A stretch of 64,000 nt of DNA, taken from the NCBI GenBank assembly GCA_963701675.1, contig OY969623.1, positions 4,960,001-5,024,000 of the forward strand, given 5' to 3'. Within the stretch, counting starts at the first letter, position 1; each line of letters begins with the position of its first letter. Both the position numbers and the translations under genes were made by a program. The notes beneath the pieces were generated by a model that saw nothing but the letters and a program-made list of their open reading frames with translations, was not told the origin of the DNA and did not search any database. Positions 1-10,024 of this stretch are shown piece by piece. Origin of the DNA: G963701675 sp963701675. GTDB taxonomy: Bacteria; Planctomycetota; Planctomycetia; Gemmatales; Gemmataceae.

Positions 1-2
1 TA

Positions 3-2327
3 AATGCCCGCGACTTGATCCATCGCGGCAGCGACGGACTTGTCGTCGAGTTTGATTTTCAGTTGGATACCCGCCTTTTCCGAGCCAAGCGGACACTCAA
101 AAGCAACGCTCGCGGCACCCGGCAAATCAGTCAATGGACCGACGCCGCCGAGTGGCAAGCCGTGCCGGATACTAGCGCGGAGACCGGATTCAGCAAGTGG
201 ATTCGCGAACACATCGGTCTGAACTACGAGACGTTCACGTCATCCGTTCTGCTCCTTCAAGGTCAGGCGGAAAAGTTATTGTCGGCCGATCCCGCAGACC
301 GCTTCAAGGTGCTCGCCGGCATCGTCGATTTGGGACGATTGCAGCGGCTGCATGAAACCGCAGAGGCCAAGCGCCGCGCGGCAGCGCAGTGCGTCGACTT
401 ATTCGAAAAGCAACTCGCCGGTGTGCTCGCCGTGCGCGACGATGAGCTTGTCGAAGCGGAGTCGCGCATTGCAGAAGCGGACCGGGCCAAGCAACAAACT
501 CTCGAAGAAGTGGAGCGTATCCAGCGTCTCGAAGTGGAAGCGGAACAGACCGGCAAGCTGCAGCAGCGACTCACCGAAGTCCGATTGGACCTTGGCCGCG
601 CCGAGCAACTACTTGAGAAGTCCGTCACGATAGATCGAGACTGGCGCCGAGTCACGGAACTGAGGCTGGTGCTGCCACACTTGGAAACCATCGCAACGAT
701 GCAAGGCCGAGTTGCAGAAACGCAGAACGCCATAACGCAATTAGAAACCCGACAGCAAGACGTTGCTAACCGCCTACAGCAGGTGGAAGGTCGGCTTCGC
801 CCGCTCATTCAGGATCGTGAGGAACTACGGCAATCGACCGCAAGGCTATTCGACGAACACGAGGCGGCCCAACAACGCCTTCGTTTACATTTCGAAACGG
901 ACAACGGCACGGAACTTGTGGAATCGATGGAAGAAACGAGGCGCGAACACCTCGTGGCCGTGCAACAGGTCACCGAAGCGGAAACCCTTCGACGTGAGGC
1001 GAAGAGCCGGGTGGACAATCTCCACACGCTTGCCGGGACCACCGAGTGCCGACTCTGCGGGCAATCGCTTACCGCTGAGCACATTGAACACGAACAAGAT
1101 CTGCGCAAGTCGGAATTTGTAACGGCTGACCGGTGCTTCACCCGCGCTAATGAAGCATTGCAGGCAGTGGCGAAAACCTTGGAATCCGCAAAGAAGCGAC
1201 ACGATGCCGCTACGGCACAGCGTGTGGCAGTGCGCGCGGAGCTTATCAAGAATGAGGCCACCCTTTGTGAGATATTGAATCGGCAGCGTTCCAAGCTTCA
1301 GACGCAACAAGATCAGATCGATCTTGCCGATGCGGAACGCCGAAAAGCCGCCGATGCACTCGCCGAAGGAAGCCGACAGCTAAGCGAACACAAGACAAAA
1401 TGCTCGAGCGCCCAGGAAGTCATTACTTGCACAGTGGGTTCGTTGCCTCTTTCATGGCGAGAGCATGTGGCCTCCATCACGGCCGAAAACGTGTCGCGAT
1501 TTCAGAGTGAGCTCCGCGAACTAGAAGCACGCGGTGTTGAGAATCAAGCCCGCGCTTTGGAAGGCGCACGCGGCGCCGTCGAGTTTCATCGGCGGCAAAT
1601 GGCAGACTTGGAGCACTCGCTCACGGCGTTTTCGGAGGCAGCACGATCCGGCGCCGACGTATTACGAAAACGCCTGATCGCCGCTCGGCAAGAACTCAGC
1701 GCCAGGGAACGCGTCTTGGTTCAGACGCGCGAAGAGCAATCGCGTCTATTGCACCAGAAGACGCGGCGTGCGGAGCTGGAGGAACAGGCTCGCGCCGCCG
1801 ACCGCTGCGCCGTCCTTTACAGAACCCTGTCGGAATTATTGGGCCGGAAAGGCTTGCAACTGCACCAGGTCCGCAAGGCGGAGCGAGGCATCATCGATTT
1901 TGCCAACCAGGTGCTGGACCGCCTATCCAGCGGCCGCTTTTTCCTTCGACTCTGCAGCGATAGTGACCAGAACTCAGACCAGGCGTTTCACATGGAGGCG
2001 CTCGATCGCCAAAGCGGCGAGGCATTCGGGTTGTCGTTCCTGAGCGGAAGTCAAAAGTTCCGGGTAGCGGTAAGCCTCGCGTTGGGCATCGGTCAATACG
2101 CAAGCCGAGGCCACCGACCCATTGAATCGGTCATCATCGATGAAGGCTTCGGCTGCCTCGATCGCGAGGGCCGCCAGATCATGATCCAAGAGCTGCAAAA
2201 TCTACGCACCCAACTGCGATGTATTCTCTTGGTTTCGCATCAAGAAGAGTTTGCCGAGGCATTCGCGGAAGGCTACCGCGTCGAAATGGTCGACGACACG
2301 TCGCGAATCACGCGGTTTCCTCAGTGA
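3..2327 (+). CDS. sbcC: SbcC/Rad50-like DNA repair ATPase, 5'-truncated by window edge
   Basis: This is the C-terminal ~775 residues of an SbcC-type SMC-like nuclease subunit. The frame is open to the window edge (NARDLIHRG precedes the first possible internal start), so the N-terminal Walker A lobe lies upstream. Visible parts are two long coiled-coil arms, a zinc-hook CRLCG near 1047-1061, an ABC-signature-like LSGSQKFRVAVSLALG near 2041-2090 and a Walker B with downstream acid, SVIIDEGFGCLD, near 2128-2163. In the known family SbcC pairs with the SbcD nuclease to cut DNA ends and hairpins; SbcD would be expected just upstream. The 3' end overlaps the convergent flippase gene by about 20 bp. 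The family call is strong. Confidence 0.9.
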   Translation, partial: NARDLIHRGSDGLVVEFDFQLDTRLFRAKRTLKSNARGTRQISQWTDAAEWQAVPDTSAETGFSKWIREHIGLNYETFTSSVLLLQGQAEKLLSADPADRFKVLAGIVDLGRLQRLHETAEAKRRAAAQCVDLFEKQLAGVLAVRDDELVEAESRIAEADRAKQQTLEEVERIQRLEVEAEQTGKLQQRLTEVRLDLGRAEQLLEKSVTIDRDWRRVTELRLVLPHLETIATMQGRVAETQNAITQLETRQQDVANRLQQVEGRLRPLIQDREELRQSTARLFDEHEAAQQRLRLHFETDNGTELVESMEETRREHLVAVQQVTEAETLRREAKSRVDNLHTLAGTTECRLCGQSLTAEHIEHEQDLRKSEFVTADRCFTRANEALQAVAKTLESAKKRHDAATAQRVAVRAELIKNEATLCEILNRQRSKLQTQQDQIDLADAERRKAADALAEGSRQLSEHKTKCSSAQEVITCTVGSLPLSWREHVASITAENVSRFQSELRELEARGVENQARALEGARGAVEFHRRQMADLEHSLTAFSEAARSGADVLRKRLIAARQELSARERVLVQTREEQSRLLHQKTRRAELEEQARAADRCAVLYRTLSELLGRKGLQLHQVRKAERGIIDFANQVLDRLSSGRFFLRLCSDSDQNSDQAFHMEALDRQSGEAFGLSFLSGSQKFRVAVSLALGIGQYASRGHRPIESVIIDEGFGCLDREGRQIMIQELQNLRTQLRCILLVSHQEEFAEAFAEGYRVEMVDDTSRITRFPQ

Positions 2328-3912
2328 TGTGACCGCCGCTTCGACACAACTCAACCGGCTCCGACTGTTCCACGGATCTCTGTGAGTTTGTCAGCCGGAG
2401 AAGCTTGGCGAGCCGACGGGGACCGAATTCGACGAAGCCGCCGATCATTAGATACGACACAGCCCCGCTGACTCCGACGGCAAGCCACGTCAGCCAATTG
2501 GACATGTCGAGGAACGCCACCGCCAGCCACCAACCGCCGGCGAGCGGCAGTGCAGCGGTAAGGGGCGCCAAGAAGACATGCCGCACATATTCACCCACGC
2601 CGACTTCCAAGTATCGACAAATGTAGATGGTGAGTGCCGCGCTGCCCACGATGTTCGGAATCGCCGTGCCGAGCGCCACACCTTCGATTCCCAGCCAACT
2701 CACCAGGGCGATACTGAGCCCCAGGTTAGCAATGGCCTCGATCATGGCAGCGCGTGCGTACCACCGCAGCCGGCCGGTGCCGTAGAGAATGCGGGCCGCC
2801 ACGAGCTGCGGAACGGACAAGATCAACGGCGTTGCCAGGATCAAAAGCGTTGGATAACTGAGCCGGGCGATCTCCGGATTATGGCGCAGCCAAAGTCCTA
2901 GGAAATCCTTCCCCAGGAGCATTAGGCCAAGCTGAACCGGGATCATGAGCCACAAGATGTAGCGGGTTCCGTCGAACAGCACCCGGCGAATTCCCGCGTG
3001 ATCGCCCTTCGCTTCCAGAACGCTAACCGCGGGCATAAGTCCCATGGTGATAGCGCGGAACGAGTCCTTGGCGTATTCCACAAGCCGGGCCGCCATGATG
3101 AAAAACGTGATCTGATCAAGGTAGAGAAACGCGCCAATCACAATGGCATCCGTCTGAAACATCAGCCGCCCGGCGACCATGGCCACGAACGCATCGATCG
3201 AGTAGCCACGAATGCTCCGTAGCGTTTCGCGGTCGATGAGCCGGAATGAGAACCGCAACTCGGGCAGATACCACCAGGTCAATACGCCCATTACCGCTTG
3301 CTCCAAAATGTGGCAGGCGGTGATAACGATGCCGAGTGCCACCAGTCCGCCATCATTCCACGCGACAGCCAGCAGCAGTGCAGTGCGGATTACCAATGCG
3401 CCGAGGCGGACGGCTACTTGCCCCGGGTATCGGCCGAGCGCGTCGAGCATACAAATGAAGACCTTGAGCGGAAGACCAAGGCCCAGGCTCATCCCAAGTA
3501 GAATGAGCAGCCATTTGGCCTCCGCCGCCAACTCAGGAAGTTGTTGGATGCGGTCGAAAAGCGGCAATACCCACACCGCGATCGACACGGCCAAGATCAG
3601 TGCCAGCAGCCCGGCCCCGCTGAATAACGTCAGGCTAGTGCTAAATACACGATTGACTTGTTTCTGATCGTGCGACGCCTCGAACCGGGCGACGAACCGC
3701 ACGATCAATGCGCCGATGCCGAAATCCAACAGGACAAGGTAGGCAACGATAGCCTCGACAAACGACCATAAGCCGTAGCGCGAGTCGCCCAACGCTCGGT
3801 TCAGAATTGGCGTGAGGAAGAACGCCACCACGACTTGCCCGGCAAATCCGAGCCAATTGGCCGTGGCATTGGTGACGATGTTCCGATGACCGGTGCTAGT
3901 AGATCGAGTCAT
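2308..3912 (-). CDS. Polysaccharide flippase (Wzx/MOP family)
   Basis: About 534 residues with 12-14 predicted membrane segments spread along the whole length, typical of the MOP/Wzx lipid-linked oligosaccharide flippases, which move undecaprenyl-PP-linked repeat units across the inner membrane. The early region (NWLGFAGQVVVAFFLTPIL, then SRYGLWSFV) matches the usual oligosaccharide-flippase start. I chose the ATG at 3912 (MTRSTSTGH), 22 bp after the preceding glycosyltransferase. The longer frame from 4074 adds an arginine- and proline-rich leader that lies inside that upstream gene and looks like out-of-frame shadow. It is the last gene of the exopolysaccharide operon. Substrate cannot be inferred. 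Confidence 0.85.
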   Translation of the reverse strand: MTRSTSTGHRNIVTNATANWLGFAGQVVVAFFLTPILNRALGDSRYGLWSFVEAIVAYLVLLDFGIGALIVRFVARFEASHDQKQVNRVFSTSLTLFSGAGLLALILAVSIAVWVLPLFDRIQQLPELAAEAKWLLILLGMSLGLGLPLKVFICMLDALGRYPGQVAVRLGALVIRTALLLAVAWNDGGLVALGIVITACHILEQAVMGVLTWWYLPELRFSFRLIDRETLRSIRGYSIDAFVAMVAGRLMFQTDAIVIGAFLYLDQITFFIMAARLVEYAKDSFRAITMGLMPAVSVLEAKGDHAGIRRVLFDGTRYILWLMIPVQLGLMLLGKDFLGLWLRHNPEIARLSYPTLLILATPLILSVPQLVAARILYGTGRLRWYARAAMIEAIANLGLSIALVSWLGIEGVALGTAIPNIVGSAALTIYICRYLEVGVGEYVRHVFLAPLTAALPLAGGWWLAVAFLDMSNWLTWLAVGVSGAVSYLMIGGFVEFGPRRLAKLLRLTNSQRSVEQSEPVELCRSGGHITEETA

Positions 3913-3934
3913 GCTGGGTCTGGAACTCTCGCGA

Positions 3935-4888
3935 TTAGCCGGCGGACTGAACGGGCTTGCGTTCCCAATCCACGGGTCGGCCGAGCATCCGCCGGAGCAA
4001 GCGCCGGCCACGTTCAGGAACCGGCAGACTTGCCAACCCCTTCCACGCGGGCAAGTAGCTCGGCGAGGCGGCAAGTCCCTTGAGCGTAAATCGCAGGGCT
4101 TCCAGCGGGGCGTGTCCTCGTTTCGCCAAGGATATATGAAAGTAAGTCTCGGCCCGCGCCTCCCGCACCACGCTTGCCGGTATCTTGTCCCGTCCGCCGT
4201 ATTCGTCGAGAAACCGCTCCATGACCGTCAGCGCGAGCAACAATCGGTCCGCGTAGCGCGTCGACAAGCTCGCATGCCCGACTCGGTATTCAACAAGGGG
4301 TTCGTCGACGTAATCAAAACGGAACCATCGGGCGATGCGCAACCATAGGTCATAATCCTCAACCGGCGGGTAACGCTCGTCGAAAAACCCGACCTCTTCG
4401 AACACGTCGCGCCGAACAATGGCCGAGGATTGACAGACGAAGTTCGTGTGAAATATCCTTGCGAGAATCTCGCCGCGGTAGAGCGTCGGCTGTTCATACT
4501 CAAGATGTTGGCCGTCTTCGTTGATGAGCAAGCGGCGTGTATAGGCAACGCCAAGTTCCCTGTCGTTGGCGAAAAGCGCCAACTGACGTTTGAGTTTTCG
4601 CGGAAGCCAGCGGTCGTCGGCATCGAGAAACGCGATCAAGGGCGCCCGGCTCATACGGATGCCGGTGTTCTTGGCCGCCGAGACGCCGCCGTGCTCGACC
4701 ACATGGAACTGCACCCGTTTATCAGTAAGAAACGGCCGAACTACGTCGGCCGTGTCGTCCGTGGACGCATCGTCGATAACGAGCAACTCGAAGTGCGGCG
4801 CCGTTTGCTCGAGCACCGACGTGATCGCTTCGCCGATGAACCTTGCATAGTTGTAACTGGGAATCACGATGCTGACTTCCGGTGTCAT
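3935..4888 (-). CDS. Glycosyltransferase family 2
   Basis: A 317-residue GT-A fold glycosyltransferase. The N-terminus has the family pattern VSIVIPSYNYARFIGEAI (residues 5-22), the VIDDASTDDT nucleotide-sugar segment (38-47) and the metal-binding acidic motif DADD (89-92). An ED/DLWLR segment further on resembles the GT2 acceptor/base region. It would transfer one sugar to a lipid-linked intermediate at the cytoplasmic face of the membrane. It sits between the CapK-like gene and the flippase with short gaps, so operon membership is likely. Donor and acceptor are unknown. Confidence 0.88.
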   Translation of the reverse strand: MTPEVSIVIPSYNYARFIGEAITSVLEQTAPHFELLVIDDASTDDTADVVRPFLTDKRVQFHVVEHGGVSAAKNTGIRMSRAPLIAFLDADDRWLPRKLKRQLALFANDRELGVAYTRRLLINEDGQHLEYEQPTLYRGEILARIFHTNFVCQSSAIVRRDVFEEVGFFDERYPPVEDYDLWLRIARWFRFDYVDEPLVEYRVGHASLSTRYADRLLLALTVMERFLDEYGGRDKIPASVVREARAETYFHISLAKRGHAPLEALRFTLKGLAASPSYLPAWKGLASLPVPERGRRLLRRMLGRPVDWERKPVQSAG

Positions 4889-4921
4889 ATCGACTGCCCT
4901 CCGTGGCGTTCTAACTATTCG

Positions 4922-6307
4922 CTAACGCTTCAGGCTCTGCTGACTAACGGCAAAGCGATTCGGCACATGCGAAATACAGAACCGGTACTTACCCGACGGC
5001 TCCGGCGCGATTCGGTCAACGTATTCGCAATCGTATGTCACCCCGGCCCCGAATCGCTCCGCAACCATTTCGCGGAGTCGAGTCACACTCGTTGAGCCAA
5101 AATCGGAACCGCGCACAATCCGAAAGCGGAATCGATCGACCGTTTCCTGAACGATCTGGATTTGGGCTACGCCGGGCACCTGAACGGCAAAGTTCTCGGT
5201 AAGGGAGATTCCTGATATCAACTCGCCGTCCGACGTGGTGACGTAATCGGCCTCTCGTCCCTCGACACGGGCCAGCAACGGCAAGCCACGCCCGCAGGTA
5301 CAAGCGCGATCAGCCCAGATTCCCACATCACCCACCTGGTAACGAAGGATCGGCATGGCACGATTGGTCAGGTCGGTCACAATGACAGAACCCGCCATTC
5401 CCGGACCGACCGGTTCTCCGTCACGCTCGATTTCCACATAGACGCCGTCGGAATTGACATGCAGCCCGGTGTGTTGTTCACATTCACAAGCAATAAGGCT
5501 GACTTCCTCACAGCCGTAGCGATTCGTGACCTTGCAACGAAAGACTTCTTCGATGATTTGCCGCTGCCAATCGTGAAGGGCCATCGCCGTCGTAATGATT
5601 CCACGCGGTCGAATGTCATGAATGTCGGCCGCGCGCACGTACTCGGCCAGGAGACAGACGGAGTGAGCATGTCCAAAGATAAGAGTGGGCCGTTTCCGTC
5701 GTAATTGGTCGCAAAAGTGCTGGAGTGCATCCTCGTCCATCTTCAGCGTATTCAGCCCGAGGGTTCGTTCGAGCAGGGTGTTCCGCAATCGGCCTCGCCA
5801 TCCGTGTTGCAAATATGCCGACGGTCCCCACAGCATCGCGACACGCTCGCCGAACTTCCAGCCGCTCCATTCATCGGAACGAAGAGTGCACGCACGCTTC
5901 CACTGCAATGAGTCATCATCGATCCGAATTTGCAAGGAAACGCCCGTGGAACCAGACGTTTTCTTGATCATCAGTTTGTCGCGGTCGTACGCCATCGAAA
6001 TCAACTCGTCGCCGTGCTCACGGATGTCTGCCTTGGTCAGCACCGGAATGCGCCGGAAGATTTCCGGATTCTCTATGTCGTCCGGCGTCAGGCCGCACTG
6101 CGCAAGTCGATCGCAGTAGAGAGGCGTTGTGTCATAGGCATGGCGAATCATCGCCCGGACGGCGGACCACTGGCGTTTTTTGGCCGTTTCGAAATCGTCG
6201 AACTGAGTACGGCACAGCTCGTGGTAGCGCCGCAGGTAGGGACTGCGTTCATGCCAGGCCCAGAGCGGGCCAATAATGCGTCGAATCAGTGCTGCGTGGA
6301 CATCCAT
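4922..6307 (-). CDS. CapK/PaaK-like adenylate-forming enzyme of the polysaccharide locus
   Basis: 461 residues of the phenylacetate-CoA ligase/CapK branch of the ANL superfamily. The phosphate-loop motif TSGSTG is at residues 117-122. A YGCEEVSLIACEC segment near 270-285 fits the A5 region, and a CTCGRGLP segment with nearby basic residues fits the C-terminal part. CapK-like members in capsule loci are thought to activate acyl groups or help modify polysaccharide, but their reaction is poorly established. The start ATG has GGAG about 11 bases upstream. It lies 6 bp downstream of the ligase/polymerase gene in transcription order. The role in polymer decoration is inference. Confidence 0.82.
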   Translation of the reverse strand: MDVHAALIRRIIGPLWAWHERSPYLRRYHELCRTQFDDFETAKKRQWSAVRAMIRHAYDTTPLYCDRLAQCGLTPDDIENPEIFRRIPVLTKADIREHGDELISMAYDRDKLMIKKTSGSTGVSLQIRIDDDSLQWKRACTLRSDEWSGWKFGERVAMLWGPSAYLQHGWRGRLRNTLLERTLGLNTLKMDEDALQHFCDQLRRKRPTLIFGHAHSVCLLAEYVRAADIHDIRPRGIITTAMALHDWQRQIIEEVFRCKVTNRYGCEEVSLIACECEQHTGLHVNSDGVYVEIERDGEPVGPGMAGSVIVTDLTNRAMPILRYQVGDVGIWADRACTCGRGLPLLARVEGREADYVTTSDGELISGISLTENFAVQVPGVAQIQIVQETVDRFRFRIVRGSDFGSTSVTRLREMVAERFGAGVTYDCEYVDRIAPEPSGKYRFCISHVPNRFAVSQQSLKR

Positions 6308-6312
6308 GTCGC

Positions 6313-7590
6313 TTAGCTCCGCGTCGCAAGCAACGCTTCGGCGTCATCTTCGGGCTGGACCTCATCGGTATGCTGAACGTTGTACCACGCGGCCCATGCC
6401 TCGGAAAGCACCCGCTGTTGAACGCAGTAACGGGCGATGATCAGAAAACCACCGTACCAGAGCCACATATATCGGTAAAGATTGTGGCTGAAGTTCCCTT
6501 CGAACAACAACAAGATGACTGCAAGCCAAACGGATTGCGAAACGTGGTAGAGAAAATCGTGTCCCCACTCGGGATGCTGTTGGTAAGTTTTCTTGATCCA
6601 GCGGACGTTGGTCCAGAATCCGAGCAACATGCATACGAAGGCCAACGCTCCGATGCTGCCTAATTCGCCGAGAACCTGACCGTAGAGATTGTGCGACTCA
6701 AGCGTGCCGCCGGACGCGGGAATCCAAGCGCCGGGCCCACATCCGGTAAACGGGCTGTCTTGCCATAGACGGATGCCCGTGTAAAGCCCTTGGATTCGTC
6801 CTTCTGCCGACACTTGCGCATTGGCCGGCCCGGCTTCCGGATTGACGATGGTTTCAAAACGCGTTTGCAGCGATTGCGGAAGCAACAGCCAGAACACCGG
6901 CGCCAGCAGAACCGCGGCTAACGCCATGCGCGTTCGATATTGGCTCTTCACGACCGCCAGAAGGATCGCCAACACCAGCCCGACAAACGCCGACCGCGAC
7001 CCCGTCAACCCGATGCAGCCTATCGACAAAATCACGTAGGCGATGAGCATCCACCGCCGCTGCCTCCATTGCGAATCGTGCCAGAACGGAATCACGAACG
7101 GCAAAACGTAAAGGATAGTGGCCCCGAAGCTGTTGGGGTCGCCCATCGTAGTATCGACACCGACCATGCGATCGATGCCCATGCGATGGACATGGCGACC
7201 GCTGAGGTATTCGCTAAACGAATGTCCCAGGTAAATCGTCATGATCACCAGAAGCGCGACAACCACTCGCCGCAAGTCCCGTTCGGAATGGACGACCGTG
7301 ACGAGGAGGCCGTAGAAGACGAACACTTTCAGGTAGTCTTCGACGATACGCTCGCTTCCCAGCGTCGCCGACCAGGGGCTGGCAACCCAACAGATCACCA
7401 CGGCAAGCGCCATTCCGAGATAGGCGAGGTGGAGTTTGTTCGGCAGCCATTTCTTGCCGGGCCAGAAGGCCGCGGCCATCAGCGTGCCGAGCATGTAGAT
7501 TCGTTCGAGATGAAATGTTCCCAACGCCGGCCAGACTTCAAATGGCCGGTGGATGAACAAGAACATGTATCCGATGAGAAGCCAGATCAT
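6313..7590 (-). CDS. O-antigen ligase/polymerase-like membrane protein (Wzy/WaaL type)
   Basis: 425 residues with about ten to twelve hydrophobic segments and one large polar periplasmic loop in the second half (around SAEGRIQGLYTGIRLWQDSP, then TGCGPGAW), the arrangement of the Wzy_C/O-antigen ligase family. Wzy polymerases join lipid-linked repeat units in the periplasm; ligases of the same fold move finished glycan to an acceptor. In an operon with a flippase and a Wzc-like kinase, a polymerase role is the better guess. The start overlaps the stop of the preceding GT4 gene by 4 bp (ATGA), suggesting translational coupling. Confidence 0.82.
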   Translation of the reverse strand: MIWLLIGYMFLFIHRPFEVWPALGTFHLERIYMLGTLMAAAFWPGKKWLPNKLHLAYLGMALAVVICWVASPWSATLGSERIVEDYLKVFVFYGLLVTVVHSERDLRRVVVALLVIMTIYLGHSFSEYLSGRHVHRMGIDRMVGVDTTMGDPNSFGATILYVLPFVIPFWHDSQWRQRRWMLIAYVILSIGCIGLTGSRSAFVGLVLAILLAVVKSQYRTRMALAAVLLAPVFWLLLPQSLQTRFETIVNPEAGPANAQVSAEGRIQGLYTGIRLWQDSPFTGCGPGAWIPASGGTLESHNLYGQVLGELGSIGALAFVCMLLGFWTNVRWIKKTYQQHPEWGHDFLYHVSQSVWLAVILLLFEGNFSHNLYRYMWLWYGGFLIIARYCVQQRVLSEAWAAWYNVQHTDEVQPEDDAEALLATRS

Positions 7591-8786
7591 GATGCTTTCG
7601 CCGAAAAATGAGTTGATGCCTTTCTGTTTACATCCGGTCTTCCTTCTCGGACCAGGCGACGATAGAAGTGTTCGAACGCTCGCACCATGGCCTCGCGGCT
7701 GTACTTTTTCTGGACGCGCTCTTGGGCGTTCCGTGCAAGGCGTCGAGCGAGCATCGGATCGGTCAGTAGTTGCCCGATGGCAGCGGCTAGAATGGCCGGG
7801 TTTTCGGGCGGCACGAGCAAACCGTGAACATCGTGTTTGATTAGCTGAGTCGCGCCGCCGACGGCCGTGGCCACGATCGGGCGGCCGGCAGCCATGTATT
7901 CCAGGACAGCGTTCGGCATTCCCTCTGCTCGAGAGGCTAGCACGGCGACGTGCAGAGTAGAAAGAAACTCCGGCACATCCTTCACATTGCCGAGGAGCTG
8001 AAATTGTTCACCAAGTTGATGCCGAGCGATCTGGCTTTCCAGATTCGAACGCTCCGGGCCATCGCCGGCCACCATGAAGCAAACATCTTCATGATTCGCC
8101 GTCACCCAGCGCGCGGCCTCGATGAGCACATCCACTCCCTTGACGCTTCGGAGGTTCGCCACGATGCCCACTCGGCGTCTGCCGTCGGTCGCTTTTACGG
8201 CGCCGGGTGCGAACTTCTCGTACGGCCGAAGGTCCACGCCGTTTTCCATGACGATCACGGATGACGGCGCCGGAGCTTCGTCCGCGAGAACGGCCTGGCG
8301 CGATGCTTCGCAGTTGGTGATTGTCCCGGTCACGATTCGGTTCAGCAGTTTGCCTAATCGCAAATGCGTCGGCGTCATCCAATGATTGATGTTGTTGCGA
8401 GTGCGAAGCACATAGGGGACGCCGGCGAGCCGGGCGACCGGGACGCCAAAGTATGTGCTGTCGGGAAAATAAATCTGCAGAATGTCGATGCGCTCGTTGC
8501 GCAGGAATTTCATGAACTCCCAGGCCTTGCCCATGGTTTCCGGCCGGCGCAGTGAGCGGACGCCGAGCCGCATCACGGGACAATCGGGAGGTTCCATGGA
8601 TTTGGACACCTGATCCTCGCCATCGAGCAGGCACAACGACGGATGCACACGAACCCGGTCGAAGTGACGAATAAGGGCCACCAGTTGCGTTTCCGTTCCG
8701 CCGGGATAGAGGCGATCTATCATGAAACAGACGCGAATCGCTCGTTGCACTGTCCAGTCTCTCCGCTTGCGGCGGGTCTCACTCAA
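7587..8786 (-). CDS. Glycosyltransferase family 4 (GT-B fold)
   Basis: 399 residues. The N-terminal domain carries the donor-lid glycine pattern RLYPGGTETQL. The C-terminal domain shows VGIVANLRSVKGVDVLIEAA, then the E-x7-E region EGMPNAVLEYMAAGRPIVA and GLLVPP, all typical of GT4 retaining transferases. The frame begins at a TTG at 8786 overlapping the upstream stop (TTGA); a GTG at 8753 is an alternative start. It should add a sugar to the lipid-linked repeat unit in the cytoplasm. It overlaps both neighbours by 4 bp, a strong sign of co-translation within the operon. Confidence 0.85.
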   Translation of the reverse strand: MSETRRKRRDWTVQRAIRVCFMIDRLYPGGTETQLVALIRHFDRVRVHPSLCLLDGEDQVSKSMEPPDCPVMRLGVRSLRRPETMGKAWEFMKFLRNERIDILQIYFPDSTYFGVPVARLAGVPYVLRTRNNINHWMTPTHLRLGKLLNRIVTGTITNCEASRQAVLADEAPAPSSVIVMENGVDLRPYEKFAPGAVKATDGRRRVGIVANLRSVKGVDVLIEAARWVTANHEDVCFMVAGDGPERSNLESQIARHQLGEQFQLLGNVKDVPEFLSTLHVAVLASRAEGMPNAVLEYMAAGRPIVATAVGGATQLIKHDVHGLLVPPENPAILAAAIGQLLTDPMLARRLARNAQERVQKKYSREAMVRAFEHFYRRLVREGRPDVNRKASTHFSAKAS

Positions 8787-10024
8787 CTATAGACCACGGA
8801 ACCGCCGACCAATTCCTCGTATATCGACTCGACCTTCCGCATGCGGGTGTCGAACGATAGTTCACCTTCCACACGGCGACGGGCCGCTTCGGTTCGACCA
8901 GCCGTTGCCGCGGGATCGCCCAGCGCTCGTTCAATCGTTGAAGCCAACGCTGTGGCGTTTCTCGGGGCCACTAGTAACCCGTGCACGCCGTCAGTAATCG
9001 CTTCGCCGGTGCCGCCCGCCGATGTAGCGACCACAGGAGTCTCCAGCGCCATTGCCTCCAATACGACATTCGGCGTGCCTTCGTATTCCGACGATTGCAC
9101 GAACATGTCAATCGCGTGATGGAACTCCACAACGTTTGCGTAGTGCCCCAGCAATCGGCACACCGATGCAATACCCAACCGGGTTGCCAACACCTCCAAT
9201 TCAGACCGCAAGCTGCCTTCGCCGGCAATCAGCAACCGCAAATTCGGTCGCTTTTGGTGCAGCGAGGCAAATGCTTCGAGCAAGACGTCGAATCGTTTTT
9301 GCGGTTCGACCCGGCCCATGGAGCCGAGAACGATTTCACCGGCGCCGACTCCAAGCCTTGTGCGTGCTTCGCCGACACGTGATCGATCGCGCCGAAACCG
9401 TTCATGATCAATTCCGTTTAGAATCGTCGTCACGCGTTCCGGCTTCGCCCCAGCCCGTAACAACTCCTCGCGGATCTCGCTTGAAACAGCGATCACGCGG
9501 GGGAACTTCGTCAACAGCCGCCGATCAATGGGGTAGTAGAGTAACTTCTCCCGCCAACTGTGACCAGTCCAACCATGAGCGGTCGAAAGTGGGATGATCT
9601 TTTCAAATCGCGCCAATAGAAGAGTCAATAAGTCCGTTTTGTAATCGTGAGCATGAACAATGTCGTAGCGCTGTTCCCGCACCAGGCGACGGAGATTCCG
9701 CCACATGCTTCGGTCAACTAGCTTGTGTTGCGGGATCTCAACGTATTCAACTCCGAGCTTAGCCGCTCGCGAGTCGATCTCGTAGTCCGCATCGCGAGCG
9801 GTGCGGATGTAGCAGACCGTCACCGAAAAGCGTTCGGAATCAGTGCGGGCGGCCCCAAGGAGAATGGTCTTTTCCGGTCCGCCGCCGGCCCCCTCCGCGG
9901 CGCGCAACTCCAACACCCGTATGGGGCGGTGACGCGGTGGCGCTCCGGACGCTCTGCGCCCGCGGGCGATAAGGTTGACGAGTGTTGGTTGTGAGTTAAC
10001 ATTTCGCTCCGTTCGTCTACTCAC
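8783..10024 (-). CDS. Glycosyltransferase family 4 (GT-B fold)
   Basis: A GT4-type transferase. It has the glycine-rich donor loop EGAGGGPEKTILLG near the N-terminus, VHAHDYKTDLL, the C-terminal VLGSMGRVEPQKRFDVLLEA and the EYEGTPNVVLEAMALETPVVA region with E-x7-E. The start is uncertain. A GTG at 10024 overlaps the epimerase stop by 8 bp and is used here; an ATG at 10105 would overlap the epimerase by 89 bp; a GTG at 9916 would begin directly at VLELRAAEG. Its end overlaps the next GT4 gene by 4 bp. Donor sugar unknown. Confidence 0.84.
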   Translation of the reverse strand: MSRRTERNVNSQPTLVNLIARGRRASGAPPRHRPIRVLELRAAEGAGGGPEKTILLGAARTDSERFSVTVCYIRTARDADYEIDSRAAKLGVEYVEIPQHKLVDRSMWRNLRRLVREQRYDIVHAHDYKTDLLTLLLARFEKIIPLSTAHGWTGHSWREKLLYYPIDRRLLTKFPRVIAVSSEIREELLRAGAKPERVTTILNGIDHERFRRDRSRVGEARTRLGVGAGEIVLGSMGRVEPQKRFDVLLEAFASLHQKRPNLRLLIAGEGSLRSELEVLATRLGIASVCRLLGHYANVVEFHHAIDMFVQSSEYEGTPNVVLEAMALETPVVATSAGGTGEAITDGVHGLLVAPRNATALASTIERALGDPAATAGRTEAARRRVEGELSFDTRMRKVESIYEELVGGSVVYS